Below are positions 34,066-44,374 of a stretch of 64,000 nt of DNA, in pieces (position 1 is the stretch's first letter; each line of letters opens with the position of its first letter). The translations under genes and the position numbers were made by a program. The notes below the pieces were generated by a model. The model made no database searches. It saw only the letters and a program-made list of their open reading frames with translations, and was not told the DNA's origin. Origin of the DNA: Robiginitomaculum sp. (lineage in GTDB: Bacteria; Pseudomonadota; Alphaproteobacteria; Caulobacterales; Maricaulaceae); assembly GCA_021776515.1 (NCBI GenBank), contig JAJFFS010000015.1, forward strand, positions 124,001 through 188,000. Direction: 5' to 3'.

Positions 34066-34809
34066 CTATTTAATTAAGTTGCTGTCAAACCAATCAACCA
34101 GCGTTTTTGCTAAGTATTTATCCTGTTTTAGCAGGGGGTAACCGTGGGCTTTGCCTTTATAAGAAACAAATTTAGAATTTATGTTTTCATTTAGCTTAAA
34201 GCCTCTCTGGGTACCGTCAAAGGTGCCGTCCTCTTCTGCCGAAATGAATAAAGTTGGTTTTTTTGCTATTGCTTTGTAATCAGCGATCGTGTCCTCATTA
34301 TCATTATGTACTACGGCTGATGAAAAGAAACTTATCGCATTGATAGGGTTATTTTCTGCCAATACTTTTGCTTGACGACCACCACAACTTGCGCCGGTCA
34401 CACCAATTATGCCATTTTTGCCCACTTTCTTGCGTAGAAAATCATAAGCCAATTGCACGTCTTTTGGCCAATGCTTCAAATAAGCCATCAAAGCATTTCT
34501 TCCGAATTTTTTCATGTCAGTCTCTTCGTTAATACTCTCACCGAACCCACGAAAATCTAGGCTTAGTGCATGTATGCCACGCAGACTGAGTTCCCTACCT
34601 ATATCATCATACATAGTGCGATTAAAATTGCATTGGTGCAATAAAAGAACCGCTCTTTCCCCATTGTTTTCAGGCTGATAATAATCCGCTTTAAGTTCAA
34701 AGCCTTTTTCTGTCGTTAAGACTAGCGCTTCTGCTTGGCTGGCAGTTGCTTGATTGGAAATTATTATTGTAAATATTGCAAATGAGAGTATTTTTATTAG
34801 TGATGGCAT
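34066..34809 (-). CDS. Secreted alpha/beta hydrolase
   Basis: Protein of 247 residues with a signal peptide (LIKILSFAIFTIIISNQATA). The fold is clear from AVLLLHQCNFNRTMYDDIGR, ALSLDFRGFGES, the nucleophile elbow VTGASCGGRQAKVLA (GxSxG with a Cys after the Ser), an acidic FISAEEDGTFDGTQ, and the terminal His in KAHGYPLL. It is distinctly AT-richer than neighbouring genes and stands alone beside a decayed transposase, which suggests acquisition by transfer. Substrate unknown (esterase or dienelactone-hydrolase-like). Confidence 0.8.
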   Translation of the reverse strand: MPSLIKILSFAIFTIIISNQATASQAEALVLTTEKGFELKADYYQPENNGERAVLLLHQCNFNRTMYDDIGRELSLRGIHALSLDFRGFGESINEETDMKKFGRNALMAYLKHWPKDVQLAYDFLRKKVGKNGIIGVTGASCGGRQAKVLAENNPINAISFFSSAVVHNDNEDTIADYKAIAKKPTLFISAEEDGTFDGTQRGFKLNENINSKFVSYKGKAHGYPLLKQDKYLAKTLVDWFDSNLIK

Positions 34810-34978
34810 AACATTTCCTATTACTTGCTTGGTATGATTGACCTAACAGTAATTTATCGCATCGTTTAAAACTAACATGCCGCCCTTTGCCATCGCTTGC
34901 TTTCACTGGTTAGGGTGCGATTTATCAGATTTTCACCTTATCAAATTTTGGCTATGCAAGATAAATAATGCACGCTAA

Positions 34979-35126
34979 AAAAACCTGCGCACACCATCTC
35001 TCACTGCTTCCTTGTAATGATAGAAAACGCCACGACTGAGACCCATTACCCTACAGGCCCTAGAAACGTTGCCAGGTTGAGAAGGTCGATTTTGTGTTTT
35101 ACGATACGTTCAATACTATTAATCAT
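34979..35126 (-). pseudogene. Remnant of an IS481-like transposase N-terminus
   Basis: Reading leftwards from an ATG at 35126 (GAGG site before it) gives MINSIERIVKHKIDLLNL, then, after a short frame-changing deletion, NVSRACRVMGLSRGVFYHY and KEAVRDGVRRFF. This is the helix-turn-helix start of IS481/IS3-type transposases (usual form LLNLAEQLGNVSKACKVMG...RYKEAVE). Everything after about residue 55 is missing. It is a dead fragment in the 490-nt region between the AT-rich hydrolase and sucB. Confidence 0.75.
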
Positions 35127-35217
35127 GAGAATGACCTCTTTAAAGCTCTCATCATATATAAGCACCTAAAAAAGCTTTAATGTTGAATGACACCCGCGAC
35201 AAAACTGATTGCCTTTA

Positions 35218-35280
35218 CCCTGAGCTTGTAGAAGGGCGAGGGGTTTTATACTCCATCCTTCGACAAGCTCAGGATGAGGA
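35218..35280. repeat. Intergenic palindromic repeat, copy D
   Basis: CCCTGAGCTTGTAGAAGGGC at the left and CATCCTTCGACAAGCTCAGG at the right form an imperfect inverted repeat. The right arm shares the CTTCGA...CTCAGGATGAGG core with copies A-C. It sits just past the sucB stop codon and could protect or end that transcript. Confidence 0.65.
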
Positions 35281-35297
35281 TAGTGTGAGGATTAACT

Positions 35298-36749
35298 TTA
35301 CAAATCAAACAGCAGGCGTTCCGGGTCTTCCAGGCATTCCTTGACGCGAACGAGAAAGGTTACCGCGCCTTTGCCATCAACCACACGGTGGTCATAGGAC
35401 AGCGCCAGATACATCATGGGCCGGATAACAACTTCGCCGTTCACCGCCATGGGGCGTTCCTTGATGGCGTGCATCCCCAAAATGCCGCTTTGCGGGGCGT
35501 TGAGGATGGGTGTGGACATCAGCGAGCCATAAACCCCGCCATTAGTGATGGTAAAGGTTGCCCCCTGCATATCGGCCATGGATAGTTTGCCGTCACGGGC
35601 CTTTTTTCCCAAGCCTGCAATGCCCATCTCGATCTGGTCCATCGAGAGAACATCGCAATCGCGCACCACCGGCACCACCAGGCCTTTGTCGATACCCACG
35701 GCAACGCCAATGTCATAATGGTTTTTATAAATCAGATCAGTGCCGTCCAGTTCAGCATTAACCTCTGGCACGTCTTTAAGCGCGGTAACACAAGCCTTCA
35801 CAAAGAACGACATGAAGCCAAGTTTAATCCCGTGTTTTTTAGCAAACAGGTCTTTGTATTTCGCCCGCGACGCCATAATGGCGCTCATATCCACCTCGTT
35901 AAAGGTAGTCAGCATGGCGGCGGTGTTTTGTGCTTCTTTCAGGCGTTTGGCGATGGTTTGGCGCAGGCGCGACATACGCACCCGCTCTTCGCGTGGGCCT
36001 GTATCTCGCGGTGCAACGGAAGCCGCCGGTGGTGTGACCGTCGCGCTGAGGGCATCACCCTTGGTAATGCGCCCGGCTTTGCCTGTGCCGGAAATACTGG
36101 CCGGATCAACGCCCTTTTCCGCCATCACACGAGCCGCAGACGGCATAGACTTTGGCGCACTGTCTTGAGTGGCCGGGGCCGCAGAGGCAGGTGCCGCAAC
36201 AGGTGCGCTGGCATCACCGCCCTGACTAACTCGCGCAATGACCGATCCAACCTCGACCGTATCGCCTTCGCTGACCAATTGTTCGACCAGAACGCCGTCA
36301 ACTGGCGATGGTACTTCGATGGCCACCTTATCGGTTTCCACTTCCACCAGCGGCGCATCTTTTTTCACCGCCTCGCCGATCTGGGCCATCCAGGAGGCAA
36401 TGACCCCCTCGCCTACGCTTTCGCCCATTTGCGGGATGGCAATATCGATGATTTTTCCGCTGTCCTTTTTGGGTGAGGCCTTTTTTGGGGCGGCCTTTGG
36501 TTTGGCGGCACTTGCCCCTTCTTCCAACACCGCCAACAATGCGCCGATCTCCACCTCATCACCTTCCTGAGCAGCAATCTTGTTGATCACTCCATCGGCG
36601 GGGGCGCTAACCTCCAGCGAGACCTTGTCAGTTTCCAGTTCGACCAAAAGCTGGTCCTTTTTTACCGCATCGCCCTCGCCTACTTTCCAGTCGGCAACAA
36701 TGGCTTCGGTAACGCTTTCACCAAGTACGGGAACAACAATATCGGTCAT
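35298..36749 (-). CDS. sucB: 2-oxoglutarate dehydrogenase E2, dihydrolipoyl succinyltransferase, with two lipoyl domains
   Basis: Protein of 483 residues. Two lipoyl domains in tandem each carry the modifiable Lys in a VETDKV / ELETDKV motif (about residues 43 and 146). Then come Ala/Pro linkers, the E3-binding domain ([20 protein letters not shown]), and the catalytic domain with the HxxxD motif [11 protein letters not shown] near the end. It transfers succinyl groups to CoA in the citric acid cycle. Most SucB proteins have one lipoyl domain, so two is less common. The ATGA overlap with sucA indicates coupled translation. No E3 gene follows. Confidence 0.95.
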   Translation of the reverse strand: MTDIVVPVLGESVTEAIVADWKVGEGDAVKKDQLLVELETDKVSLEVSAPADGVINKIAAQEGDEVEIGALLAVLEEGASAAKPKAAPKKASPKKDSGKIIDIAIPQMGESVGEGVIASWMAQIGEAVKKDAPLVEVETDKVAIEVPSPVDGVLVEQLVSEGDTVEVGSVIARVSQGGDASAPVAAPASAAPATQDSAPKSMPSAARVMAEKGVDPASISGTGKAGRITKGDALSATVTPPAASVAPRDTGPREERVRMSRLRQTIAKRLKEAQNTAAMLTTFNEVDMSAIMASRAKYKDLFAKKHGIKLGFMSFFVKACVTALKDVPEVNAELDGTDLIYKNHYDIGVAVGIDKGLVVPVVRDCDVLSMDQIEMGIAGLGKKARDGKLSMADMQGATFTITNGGVYGSLMSTPILNAPQSGILGMHAIKERPMAVNGEVVIRPMMYLALSYDHRVVDGKGAVTFLVRVKECLEDPERLLFDL

Positions 36750-39667
36750 GATTTTTTCTCTAGGTTCAGGGCTTCATCCATAAAGGCATTCAGTTCGGCC
36801 ATATGCCTGGCCATGGTGCCCGTGGCCGTTGAGGCCGAGGCATGACGCCCCACGTAACGCGGGCGGTGCAACCGCGCCTTGATGCGTGTCAGCACCCATT
36901 CCAGGTTGGGTTCTATAAAGTTCCAGGCCCCCATGTTACGGGGTTCTTCCTGACACCAGACCATGTCAGCATTTTTAAAACGCGACAGCTCATTAATCAG
37001 GGATTTTGCCGGAAAAGGATAAAGCTGCTCGACGCGCATAAGGTAGACATTATCAATGCCGCGCTTCTCACGCTCCTCGAACAGATCGTAATAAACCTTG
37101 CCCGAACACAGGACGACACGAGCAATATCCTTATCGGCTTTCAGCTTTACCTTGGCGCGGCGATCCTTGATTTGTGCATCATCCCACAACACCCGGTGAA
37201 AAGATGACCGGGCGCCGATTTCATTTAAATCTGAAACACACCGTTTGTGCCTCAGCAATGATTTGGGGGCCATCAGGATCAATGGTTTGCGAAATTGACG
37301 GTGGATCTGGCGGCGCAGAATATGGAAATAATTTGCCGGCGTGGTGCAATTTGCCACCTGCATATTGTCCTGGGCACACATTTGCAAATACCGCTCCAGG
37401 CGCGCCGAAGAGTGCTCTGGCCCCTGCCCCTCATACCCATGAGGCAGCAGCATAACCAGGCCCGACATACGCAGCCATTTGCGCTCGCCAGCCGATATAA
37501 ACTGGTCCACCACCATTTGTGCGCCATTGGCAAAATCACCAAATTGCGCTTCCCACAAGGTCAAGGCGTTAGGGGCCGACAGAGAATAACCATACTCGAA
37601 CCCCAGCACGGCTTCTTCGGACAAGAGCGAGTCGATGACCTCAAATGTTCCCTGATCTTCACTGATATGGTGCAGGAAAGTATGACGGTGCTCGGTTTCC
37701 TGGTCGATGGCGCGGCTATGACGGTGCGAGAATGTGCCACGGCCACTATCCTGACCGGAAAGACGCACCGGAAAACCCTCATCCAGCAAAGTGGCAAAGG
37801 CCAGCATTTCCGCACTGGCCCAATCCAGTCCTTTGCCAGTGTCAATGGCCTTGGCTCGTGCATCAATCACCCGTTTCAAGGTTTTATGTACGGCCAAATC
37901 AGCTGGAAATGTCGTGACCCTTTTGCCAAGACTTTTTAAGCGTTTTAGCGAAACCCCTGTGCGGCCCCGGCGTTCTTCCCCATCGGGGGCAACACCAAGA
38001 CCGGCCCATTCGCCATCCAGCCAGTCGGCCTTTTTGGCCTCATGTGTTTTACCGCGTTCAAATTCAGCATCCAGAAAATCTTCAAATTCAGTAATCCAGT
38101 CGGTTACTTCACCTGATGTTGTTACACCTTCGTCTATCAGGCGTTTTTCATAAATCGCCCGGGTGGTCGGATGCCCCTTGATGCGCTTGTACATAATCGG
38201 TTGGGTGAACGAGGGGTCATCACCCTCATTATGGCCATAACGGCGATAGCAAAACATGTCGATCACGGCATCCACGCCAAATTTCTGGCGAAACTCGGTA
38301 GCAATTTTTGCGGCATAGACCACGGCTTCAGGGTCATCGCCGTTCACATGAAACACCGGAGGCTGCACCATCAGGGCAATATCGGTAGGGTAAGGCGAAG
38401 AACGTGAAAAATGCGGCGCGGTGGTAAAACCGATCTGATTATTGACAATCAGGTGCAGCGTGCCGCCAGTGCCGTGGCCCACAAGGCCTGACATGGCAAA
38501 ACATTCCGCCACAATGCCCTGCCCCGCAAAAGCCGCATCACCATGCAGCAAAATTGGCATCACATGGCCGCGTTCCGTATGGCCGTCATCAGGTGCTGTT
38601 GGTTCCTGTTTAGCCCGCACCTTGCCCAGGACCACCGGGTTGACGGCCTCCAGATGCGACGGGTTGGCGGTCAGTGACAAATGCACATTATTGCCATCAA
38701 ACTCGCGGTCTGATGACGCGCCCAAATGGTATTTCACATCGCCCGAAGCAAAATCATCCGCGCCCCAGCTATGACCGCCAGCAAATTCATTGAATACCTG
38801 ATGATAGGGCTTGCCCATCACGGCGGTCAGCACGTTCAGCCGCCCCCGGTGTGGCATACCCAGCACAATTTCGGAAACCCCCAGTGCACCGCCGCGTTTT
38901 AAAATTTGTTCCATCGCCGGAACCAGGGCTTCGCCGCCATCAAGGCCGAAACGCTTGGTTCCGGGATAACGCTTGTGCAGAAACTGTTCAAAAACCTCTG
39001 CCTCAATCAATTTACGCAAAATTGCCTTGCGGCCCATTTCCGTAAAATGAATTTCCTTGTCCTTGCCCTCAATGCGGCGCTGCACCCAGGATTTCTGCTC
39101 CGGGTTGGAAATGTGCATAAATTCAATAGCAAAAGTGCCGCAATATGTGCGCTTCAATATTTCCAGCATTTGCCGGGGCGTAGCACTTTCCATTCCCATC
39201 ACATGGTCGATGAATATTTCCCGGTCCATGTCATCAGGGCCAAACCCGTAAGTGGCCGGGTCCAGCTCTGGCCAGGGTCCACGTTTTTCAATGCCCAAGG
39301 GATCCAGATCAGCCGCCAGGTGCCCACGGATACGATAGGCACGGATCATCATCAGCGCCCGGATACTATCCAGCGTCGCCGCACGCACATCATGGGCGCT
39401 GGCCTCGGGGCTGCGGGTTTTGACCTTATCCGCAATCGCGGCCTCGTCCGGCCAGTCAGAGGTTAACGCCGAGGTTAGCTCGCCATTGGCTTCAACCGGC
39501 CAGTCCCCACGCTCCCAGGATGGACGCGGGGATGGCATAACGTCATTTTCAGCCTTGAAATAGGCCTGCCAGTCTTCGGGTACGCTTTGCGGATCGAGGG
39601 CAAAACGCACCTGCATCATTTCAAGATAAGCAGTATTAGTGCCGGAAAGAAAATCGGGATCTGCCAT
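36746..39667 (-). CDS. sucA: 2-oxoglutarate dehydrogenase E1
   Basis: ThDP-dependent decarboxylase of 973 residues. The N-terminal E1 helper segment is [20 protein letters not shown]. ThDP/Mg-binding residues lie in [13 protein letters not shown]...NNQIGFTT, and the substrate pocket in [12 protein letters not shown]. The transketolase-like C-terminal half includes [20 protein letters not shown]. Full-length and intact. Third gene of the sucCDAB cluster. Confidence 0.96.
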   Translation of the reverse strand: MADPDFLSGTNTAYLEMMQVRFALDPQSVPEDWQAYFKAENDVMPSPRPSWERGDWPVEANGELTSALTSDWPDEAAIADKVKTRSPEASAHDVRAATLDSIRALMMIRAYRIRGHLAADLDPLGIEKRGPWPELDPATYGFGPDDMDREIFIDHVMGMESATPRQMLEILKRTYCGTFAIEFMHISNPEQKSWVQRRIEGKDKEIHFTEMGRKAILRKLIEAEVFEQFLHKRYPGTKRFGLDGGEALVPAMEQILKRGGALGVSEIVLGMPHRGRLNVLTAVMGKPYHQVFNEFAGGHSWGADDFASGDVKYHLGASSDREFDGNNVHLSLTANPSHLEAVNPVVLGKVRAKQEPTAPDDGHTERGHVMPILLHGDAAFAGQGIVAECFAMSGLVGHGTGGTLHLIVNNQIGFTTAPHFSRSSPYPTDIALMVQPPVFHVNGDDPEAVVYAAKIATEFRQKFGVDAVIDMFCYRRYGHNEGDDPSFTQPIMYKRIKGHPTTRAIYEKRLIDEGVTTSGEVTDWITEFEDFLDAEFERGKTHEAKKADWLDGEWAGLGVAPDGEERRGRTGVSLKRLKSLGKRVTTFPADLAVHKTLKRVIDARAKAIDTGKGLDWASAEMLAFATLLDEGFPVRLSGQDSGRGTFSHRHSRAIDQETEHRHTFLHHISEDQGTFEVIDSLLSEEAVLGFEYGYSLSAPNALTLWEAQFGDFANGAQMVVDQFISAGERKWLRMSGLVMLLPHGYEGQGPEHSSARLERYLQMCAQDNMQVANCTTPANYFHILRRQIHRQFRKPLILMAPKSLLRHKRCVSDLNEIGARSSFHRVLWDDAQIKDRRAKVKLKADKDIARVVLCSGKVYYDLFEEREKRGIDNVYLMRVEQLYPFPAKSLINELSRFKNADMVWCQEEPRNMGAWNFIEPNLEWVLTRIKARLHRPRYVGRHASASTATGTMARHMAELNAFMDEALNLEKKS

Positions 39668-39684
39668 GAGCGACTATCCTTGTT

Positions 39685-40560
39685 TTAGCCTTTGAGAACC
39701 TCGACCAGCGTAGACCCCAACGCGGCTGGTGAAGGTGAAACGGTAATGCCAGCACTACGCATGGCTTCGATTTTGTCTTCGGCGCCGCCCTTGCCGCCCG
39801 AAACAATCGCCCCGGCATGGCCCATGGTGCGCCCCGGCGGAGCCGTACGCCCGGCAATAAAGCCCACGACAGGCTTTTTAATTTTGGATTGTTTAAGAAA
39901 TTCAGCGGCATCTTCTTCGGCAGAACCACCAATTTCACCAATCATAACAATGGATTCAGTTTCAGGATCACCAAGAAACATTTCAAGGCAGTCAATAAAA
40001 TTAGTGCCGTTCACCGGATCACCACCAATACCGATGCAGGTGCTTTGCCCCAGACCCACAGCCGTGGTTTGCCCCACAGCCTCGTAAGTTAACGTGCCCG
40101 AGCGCGAAACCACGCCAACCGAGCCGCGTTTGTGAATATGGCCCGGCATAATGCCGATCTTGCACTCACCCGGGGTAATAACACCCGGGCAATTTGGACC
40201 GACAAGGCGCGTGTTAGATCCGCACAAGGCACGCTTTACCCGCACCATATCAAGAACCGGAATGCCTTCGGTAATACAAACCACCAGCTCGATCTCGGCG
40301 GCTATGGCTTCGGCAATGGCGTCGGCGGCAAAGGGTGGCGGCACATAAATAACGCTGGCCGTGGCCCCGGTGGCCTCTTTGGCGCCAATCACGGTATTAA
40401 AAACAGGGAGACCAATATGTTTGGACCCGCCTTTGCCGGGGGTAACCCCGCCAACCATTTGCGTGCCGTAAGCCAGCGCCTGTTCAGTATGGAATGTGCC
40501 GTTTTTGCCCGTAAGGCCCTGCACAATGACTTTGGTGTTTTTATCAACGAGGACAGACAT
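39685..40560 (-). CDS. sucD: Succinyl-CoA synthetase alpha subunit
   Basis: Protein of 291 residues. CoA-binding Rossmann domain at the start ([20 protein letters not shown]). The phosphorylated His is in [20 protein letters not shown] (near residue 246). It forms succinate and ATP/GTP from succinyl-CoA with SucC. It starts directly at the sucC stop with no gap. Confidence 0.96.
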   Translation of the reverse strand: MSVLVDKNTKVIVQGLTGKNGTFHTEQALAYGTQMVGGVTPGKGGSKHIGLPVFNTVIGAKEATGATASVIYVPPPFAADAIAEAIAAEIELVVCITEGIPVLDMVRVKRALCGSNTRLVGPNCPGVITPGECKIGIMPGHIHKRGSVGVVSRSGTLTYEAVGQTTAVGLGQSTCIGIGGDPVNGTNFIDCLEMFLGDPETESIVMIGEIGGSAEEDAAEFLKQSKIKKPVVGFIAGRTAPPGRTMGHAGAIVSGGKGGAEDKIEAMRSAGITVSPSPAALGSTLVEVLKG

Positions 40561-41730
40561 TCAAGCGGCCTCCTTTACGGCGGCAACAATTTTTTGTGCC
40601 GCATCATCCAGATCATCGGCGGAGATCACATTCAAGCCTGAATTGGCGATGATTTCCTTGCCGCGTTTTACGTTGGTGCCTTCAAGACGCACCACCAATG
40701 GTACTTTCAGCCCCACATCCTGCACCGCAGTGATCACGCCCTCGGCGATGACATCACAGCGCATAATACCGCCAAATATATTGACCAGAATGCCTTTGAC
40801 CTGCGGATCAGAGGTGATGATTTTGAACGCCGCCGTTACTTTTTCTGCGGTGGCACCGCCACCAACATCAAGAAAATTGGCCGGCTCGGATCCGTAAAGC
40901 TTGATAATATCCATGGTTGACATGGCCAGACCAGCGCCATTGACCATGCAGCCAATTTGCCCATCCAGCGAGATATAGGAAAGATCATAGCCCGCCGCTT
41001 CCAGTTCTTTAGGGTCTTCTTCGCTTTCGTCGCGCAGCTCCATAATGTCCGGGTGGCGATATAGTGCGTTTCCGTCAAAGCCCATTTTGGCATCAAGGCA
41101 AACAAGATCACCGCCGCCAGTAAGCACCAGCGGGTTAATTTCCAACAGGCTCATATCCTTGGCGACAAACGCCTTGTAAAGAATACCGGCAAGCTTGCCG
41201 GCCTGTTTGGCGGCACCGCCCGAAAGGTTCAGCGCCCGCGCCACCGCCCGGCCATGATGAGGCAATAACCCGGTTGCCGGATCAACGCTAAATGTAATGA
41301 TTTTTTCAGGCGTATCAGCGGCCACTTCCTCAATATTCATACCGCCTTCGGTGGAAACCACAAAAGCAACTTGCGAGCTTTCCCGGTCCACCAACATGGA
41401 AAGGTAGAACTCGTTGGCAATATCGGCACCATCTTCAATATACAGCCGCCGCACTTCCTTGCCCGCCGGGCCTGTCTGGTGCGTGACCAGCGTCATGCCT
41501 AAAATTGCCTCGGCGTGTGTCCGAACTTCATCAATGCTTTTGGCAATTTTGACCCCGCCGCCCTTGCCACGCCCACCGGCGTGGATCTGCGCCTTGACCA
41601 CATAAACCGGGCCGGGCAATTGCTTGGCGGCCTCAACGGCCTCATCAACAGAAAAAACCGGGTAGCCTTGCGACACCGGCGCACCAAAACCGGCTAAAAC
41701 GGCTTTGGCCTGATATTCATGAATATTCAT
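40561..41730 (-). CDS. sucC: Succinyl-CoA synthetase beta subunit (ADP/GDP-forming)
   Basis: Protein of about 389 residues. The ATP-grasp domain begins [20 protein letters not shown] and has [16 protein letters not shown]. The C-terminal ligase domain contains [20 protein letters not shown] and [18 protein letters not shown]. The ATG at 41730 is preferred for its GAGAGGTTCC site. First gene of the cluster, with a TATAAT box about 60 nt upstream. Confidence 0.96.
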   Translation of the reverse strand: MNIHEYQAKAVLAGFGAPVSQGYPVFSVDEAVEAAKQLPGPVYVVKAQIHAGGRGKGGGVKIAKSIDEVRTHAEAILGMTLVTHQTGPAGKEVRRLYIEDGADIANEFYLSMLVDRESSQVAFVVSTEGGMNIEEVAADTPEKIITFSVDPATGLLPHHGRAVARALNLSGGAAKQAGKLAGILYKAFVAKDMSLLEINPLVLTGGGDLVCLDAKMGFDGNALYRHPDIMELRDESEEDPKELEAAGYDLSYISLDGQIGCMVNGAGLAMSTMDIIKLYGSEPANFLDVGGGATAEKVTAAFKIITSDPQVKGILVNIFGGIMRCDVIAEGVITAVQDVGLKVPLVVRLEGTNVKRGKEIIANSGLNVISADDLDDAAQKIVAAVKEAA

Positions 41731-41788
41731 GGAACCTCTCGGCAAATTGCTGGTTGTTACTAATCAAAATGACACCCTAAACTGGCGC

Positions 41789-41794
41789 ATTATA
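41789..41794 (-). promoter_or_regulatory. Candidate -10 box of the sucCDAB cluster
   Basis: A perfect TATAAT on the minus strand within CTGTTTACTATAATGCGCC, 59 nt upstream of sucC. The -35 is weak (TTATCG at 16-nt spacing). Confidence 0.5.
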
Positions 41795-41997
41795 GTAAAC
41801 AGACTCTTAGCGATAATCGTATTCGCATTTCAGGACAATGGGTGATGCAGAATTTAATACTCATTTTGAGCAAATATGACTGATCTGCGATTCTCAGCCA
41901 TTTTGACCATGTATATGAAACCATGACCTGGTCACCGTAATGCGTAATAAGGGCAAACCTGTGATCTGCCCGGTGTTTTTCCCCTCTCACTTGAGGG

Positions 41998-43062
41998 CTA
42001 TGGCTGGGCTTGCTCGGGGTTTGTATGCCTCTGTCTGCGGGTCCATTCCTCCAATGTGTTTTTATGCCCCCAATGCAATGGCTGGTCAGGTGTGGTCGCC
42101 GAGACATAACCTCCAGCTGTGAGTCCTCTGATATGAGCTTCAAATGCGACAGGGTCTTGCACGAATGCTCTGCACCGCTGGCGAAGTTCTTGCGCCTGGG
42201 GGCTGCCATCATAAATAATATGATGCCCACCGGTGATTTTGGACCACATGGTTTGATATAACAGGCTGCCTGCTGGCCCCTTCATGAATGGCTTAAGCTC
42301 TTTTGGACGGTTAAGTATTATATCGGTCCAGCCTGCGCCTTTTTGCTCTTCCGCATCATAGGCTTGTTGCACGTTCAAAAGCGTATAGGCAAAGCCAATA
42401 CTGTCCAGTGCCGTACAGGTCGATTGCAGGGTGGCCAGCGATTCCTCCAGAATCTTGTTTTCGGATACTGCCCCCTTGTAGGATGGCTTCTCATAGGATG
42501 TCAGCAAGTGATACAGCTCGTGAAAAAGGGTAGCCAGCACCGCGAATCCGTCAGGTGCATCAAGATCATCTTTATGGAAGTAAAAAGTGATTCGAATATT
42601 CTTCTTTCTGTTAAAAAAGTAATGGGTTTTATCGAGAAAAACATCTGAATCTACAAAAACAAGTGTCACCGTATATTTAATTTGGCTGTCCCATCCATAG
42701 TTGGACAGTGTCTGCAATCCGGAAGTAATGTTGTCTGCAAGGGTTTGGGTTTTCTTCAAAAAACTCGGGCTAACATTTTTTTTTCCCACATTTCCGCGAT
42801 AAGAAATTTTAATGTGTGTGGCCGGTGTATGAACCTCGATCAAATACCGTTTTTGGTAGATTTTTTGTTTTTTGTTACCACCTAGGATGGATTGTGTTCC
42901 ATAAACGGGGAAGATAATACTGCGGTGAAATAACTGAACAGCGTGTATAGATACATTCTGCCGCTCACCCAGAGTGGGTTTTTTGAATCCGCCGATGTGA
43001 CTGCAAGCCGTTATTGAAAAAAAGGCAAGGAGTACAAACGTGCGAAGAATAGAAATATGCAT
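41998..43062 (-). CDS. Lipoprotein with HExxH metallopeptidase-like motif
   Basis: Protein of about 354 residues. Lipoprotein signal with lipobox SITAC, Cys at residue 20. An HELYH motif at residues 181-185 (ATLFHELYHLLTSYE) and ENKILEESLA about 25 residues later (candidate third ligand Glu) fit a gluzincin-type zinc site. The rest has beta-rich stretches before and a helical C-terminal half after. I do not recognise the family. The ATG at 43062 follows CAGGGGGTGCAC. Codon use is more AT-rich than the neighbouring suc genes. The next lipoprotein gene lies 63 nt upstream on the same strand. Confidence 0.75.
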   Translation of the reverse strand: MHISILRTFVLLAFFSITACSHIGGFKKPTLGERQNVSIHAVQLFHRSIIFPVYGTQSILGGNKKQKIYQKRYLIEVHTPATHIKISYRGNVGKKNVSPSFLKKTQTLADNITSGLQTLSNYGWDSQIKYTVTLVFVDSDVFLDKTHYFFNRKKNIRITFYFHKDDLDAPDGFAVLATLFHELYHLLTSYEKPSYKGAVSENKILEESLATLQSTCTALDSIGFAYTLLNVQQAYDAEEQKGAGWTDIILNRPKELKPFMKGPAGSLLYQTMWSKITGGHHIIYDGSPQAQELRQRCRAFVQDPVAFEAHIRGLTAGGYVSATTPDQPLHWGHKNTLEEWTRRQRHTNPEQAQP

Positions 43063-43125
43063 GTGCACCCCCTGCATAACTGCCCTTTCTTGATATAGGT
43101 AAATTCTAGAAAGAAAGTTAGAATT

Positions 43126-43689
43126 TTATGGCTCAAGGCAGAGATTACCATCTTGGCACACTGTCACATTTTCTGTCCATACTTCCCCACCAGCAGCTAG
43201 TGGATTACCATTTTCCTCAAGTGCAAACATGAAAGCATTTATTCCTGTCGTCGTTTCCAGCGATATGGAAGGGAAAGTAAATTCTAACTTAGCAGCATTG
43301 CTCATAGGCCCTGCCCATGTTGAGGCCGCTGCTGGATCGTCTAGTTCAATTTTGTCGCCATTTTTATGCCAAGAAAAAGCATTTGCGCCCAGCTTATTAT
43401 TATTCTCGTCTTTGATGTTTATAAGAACAAGTCCCGAATTTTCCACGCCTACATTTGTTCCTGTAAGATTAAGGCTTAAGCTTGCAATAGCACTCTGCAA
43501 AGCACTCGTCCCACCGAATATAGTACTCAAAGCATTTGCCGAGCGTGTCCAGGTACAGCTTCCACCTATTTTTTCGGTTGACCCACCGGGGCCGGTTGTC
43601 CTCTCCCCGCTGACAGTACATGTAGAAGCGCAACCACTCAACACCAACGCTGTTCCGCCAAGCAAAACGGCCATTAAACTATATTTCAT
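43126..43689 (-). CDS. Small lipoprotein of unknown function
   Basis: Protein of about 187 residues. Signal with lipobox LVLSGC (Cys near residue 20), then a beta-rich mature domain with CTVSGERTTGPGGSTEKIGG and a C-terminal pair of Cys in VCQDGNLCLEP. No family recognised. The ATG at 43689 has a GGGAGAAAG site. The likely promoter region contains a run of ten C residues on the coding strand at 43759-43750. It may be co-transcribed with the HExxH lipoprotein downstream. Confidence 0.7.
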   Translation of the reverse strand: MKYSLMAVLLGGTALVLSGCASTCTVSGERTTGPGGSTEKIGGSCTWTRSANALSTIFGGTSALQSAIASLSLNLTGTNVGVENSGLVLINIKDENNNKLGANAFSWHKNGDKIELDDPAAASTWAGPMSNAAKLEFTFPSISLETTTGINAFMFALEENGNPLAAGGEVWTENVTVCQDGNLCLEP

Positions 43690-43736
43690 TACTTTCTCCC
43701 TGAAATGTATTCTCGCAAAGCACGAAAAACAATATA

Positions 43737-43767
43737 TGGTTACGATAGTGGGGGGGGGGATAGTCAA
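43737..43767 (-). promoter_or_regulatory. Candidate promoter with homopolymer spacer
   Basis: Minus strand: TTGACT at 43767-43762, then AT, ten C, ACTATCG, then TAACCA at 43742-43737, a spacer of 19. Losing two C would give the ideal 17. The -10 assignment is tentative. Confidence 0.45.
43750..43759. repeat. G10/C10 homopolymer tract
   Basis: Ten consecutive G on the plus strand, the longest homopolymer noticed in the window, located 61-70 nt upstream of the lipoprotein start codon. Confidence 0.9.
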
Positions 43768-43860
43768 TATAGAAACTGAACCACCATTTGTGGAGTGTTT
43801 TGTCGAGGTTGGCAAGACTGTGTTGGCACAAAATCAGGCTGGCAGGTGCCCGGTCAAGAC

Positions 43861-44364
43861 TCAGCCACGTTTTGCAAATCGCCCAAACTGGACCACCAGT
43901 TCGTCATAGACATGGCGTTTCCAGGAGATGATCTTGTCTGGTGCCTTTTTAAGGCTCACCCATTTCCAGTCATCAAATTCAGGCGGCTTATGCGCATTAA
44001 GATCAACGTGCTTGTCCTTGCCCGTAAACTGAAAAGCAAACCACTTTTGTTTTTGCCCGTCCCAATTCAACCTTTTGCTAGGGGCATGGCGTACATCTTC
44101 CGGGAAATCGTAAGATAGCCAGCCTTTGACCTTGCCTATTTTTTTAATATGTTTTGGCTTTATACCGGTTTCTTCTTCCAGTTCACGAAGCGCCGCCGCC
44201 AAGGGTTTCTCGCCCGGATCAATACCCCCTTGGGGAAACTGCCAACATTGATCCCCAATGCCCCCGGCACGATGCCCCATCCAGACCTTGCCGTCCTTGT
44301 TAAATAATACCACTGCGGCATTGGGCCGATGTCTGACCAGCTTGTCTTTTTTACGCTTGGTCAT
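43861..44364 (-). CDS. rppH: RNA pyrophosphohydrolase (Nudix)
   Basis: Protein of about 167 residues, normal for RppH. The Nudix box is intact: GGIDPGEKPLAAALRELEEE plus TGI. The start MTKRKKDKLVRHRPNAAVVL at 44364 lies 10 nt past the stop of the deacetylase gene. A longer frame to 44451 would overlap that gene and is rejected. RppH removes pyrophosphate from mRNA 5' ends to start decay. The ctpA-deacetylase-rppH order is typical of alphaproteobacteria. Confidence 0.93.
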   Translation of the reverse strand: MTKRKKDKLVRHRPNAAVVLFNKDGKVWMGHRAGGIGDQCWQFPQGGIDPGEKPLAAALRELEEETGIKPKHIKKIGKVKGWLSYDFPEDVRHAPSKRLNWDGQKQKWFAFQFTGKDKHVDLNAHKPPEFDDWKWVSLKKAPDKIISWKRHVYDELVVQFGRFAKRG

Positions 44365-44374
44365 GTGATGCCCG

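Noticed and set aside
43229-43909. 226-residue plus-strand frame opposite the lipoprotein gene
   Set aside because: The minus-strand frame has a lipobox and ribosome site; the plus-strand frame has neither and crosses the G10 tract.
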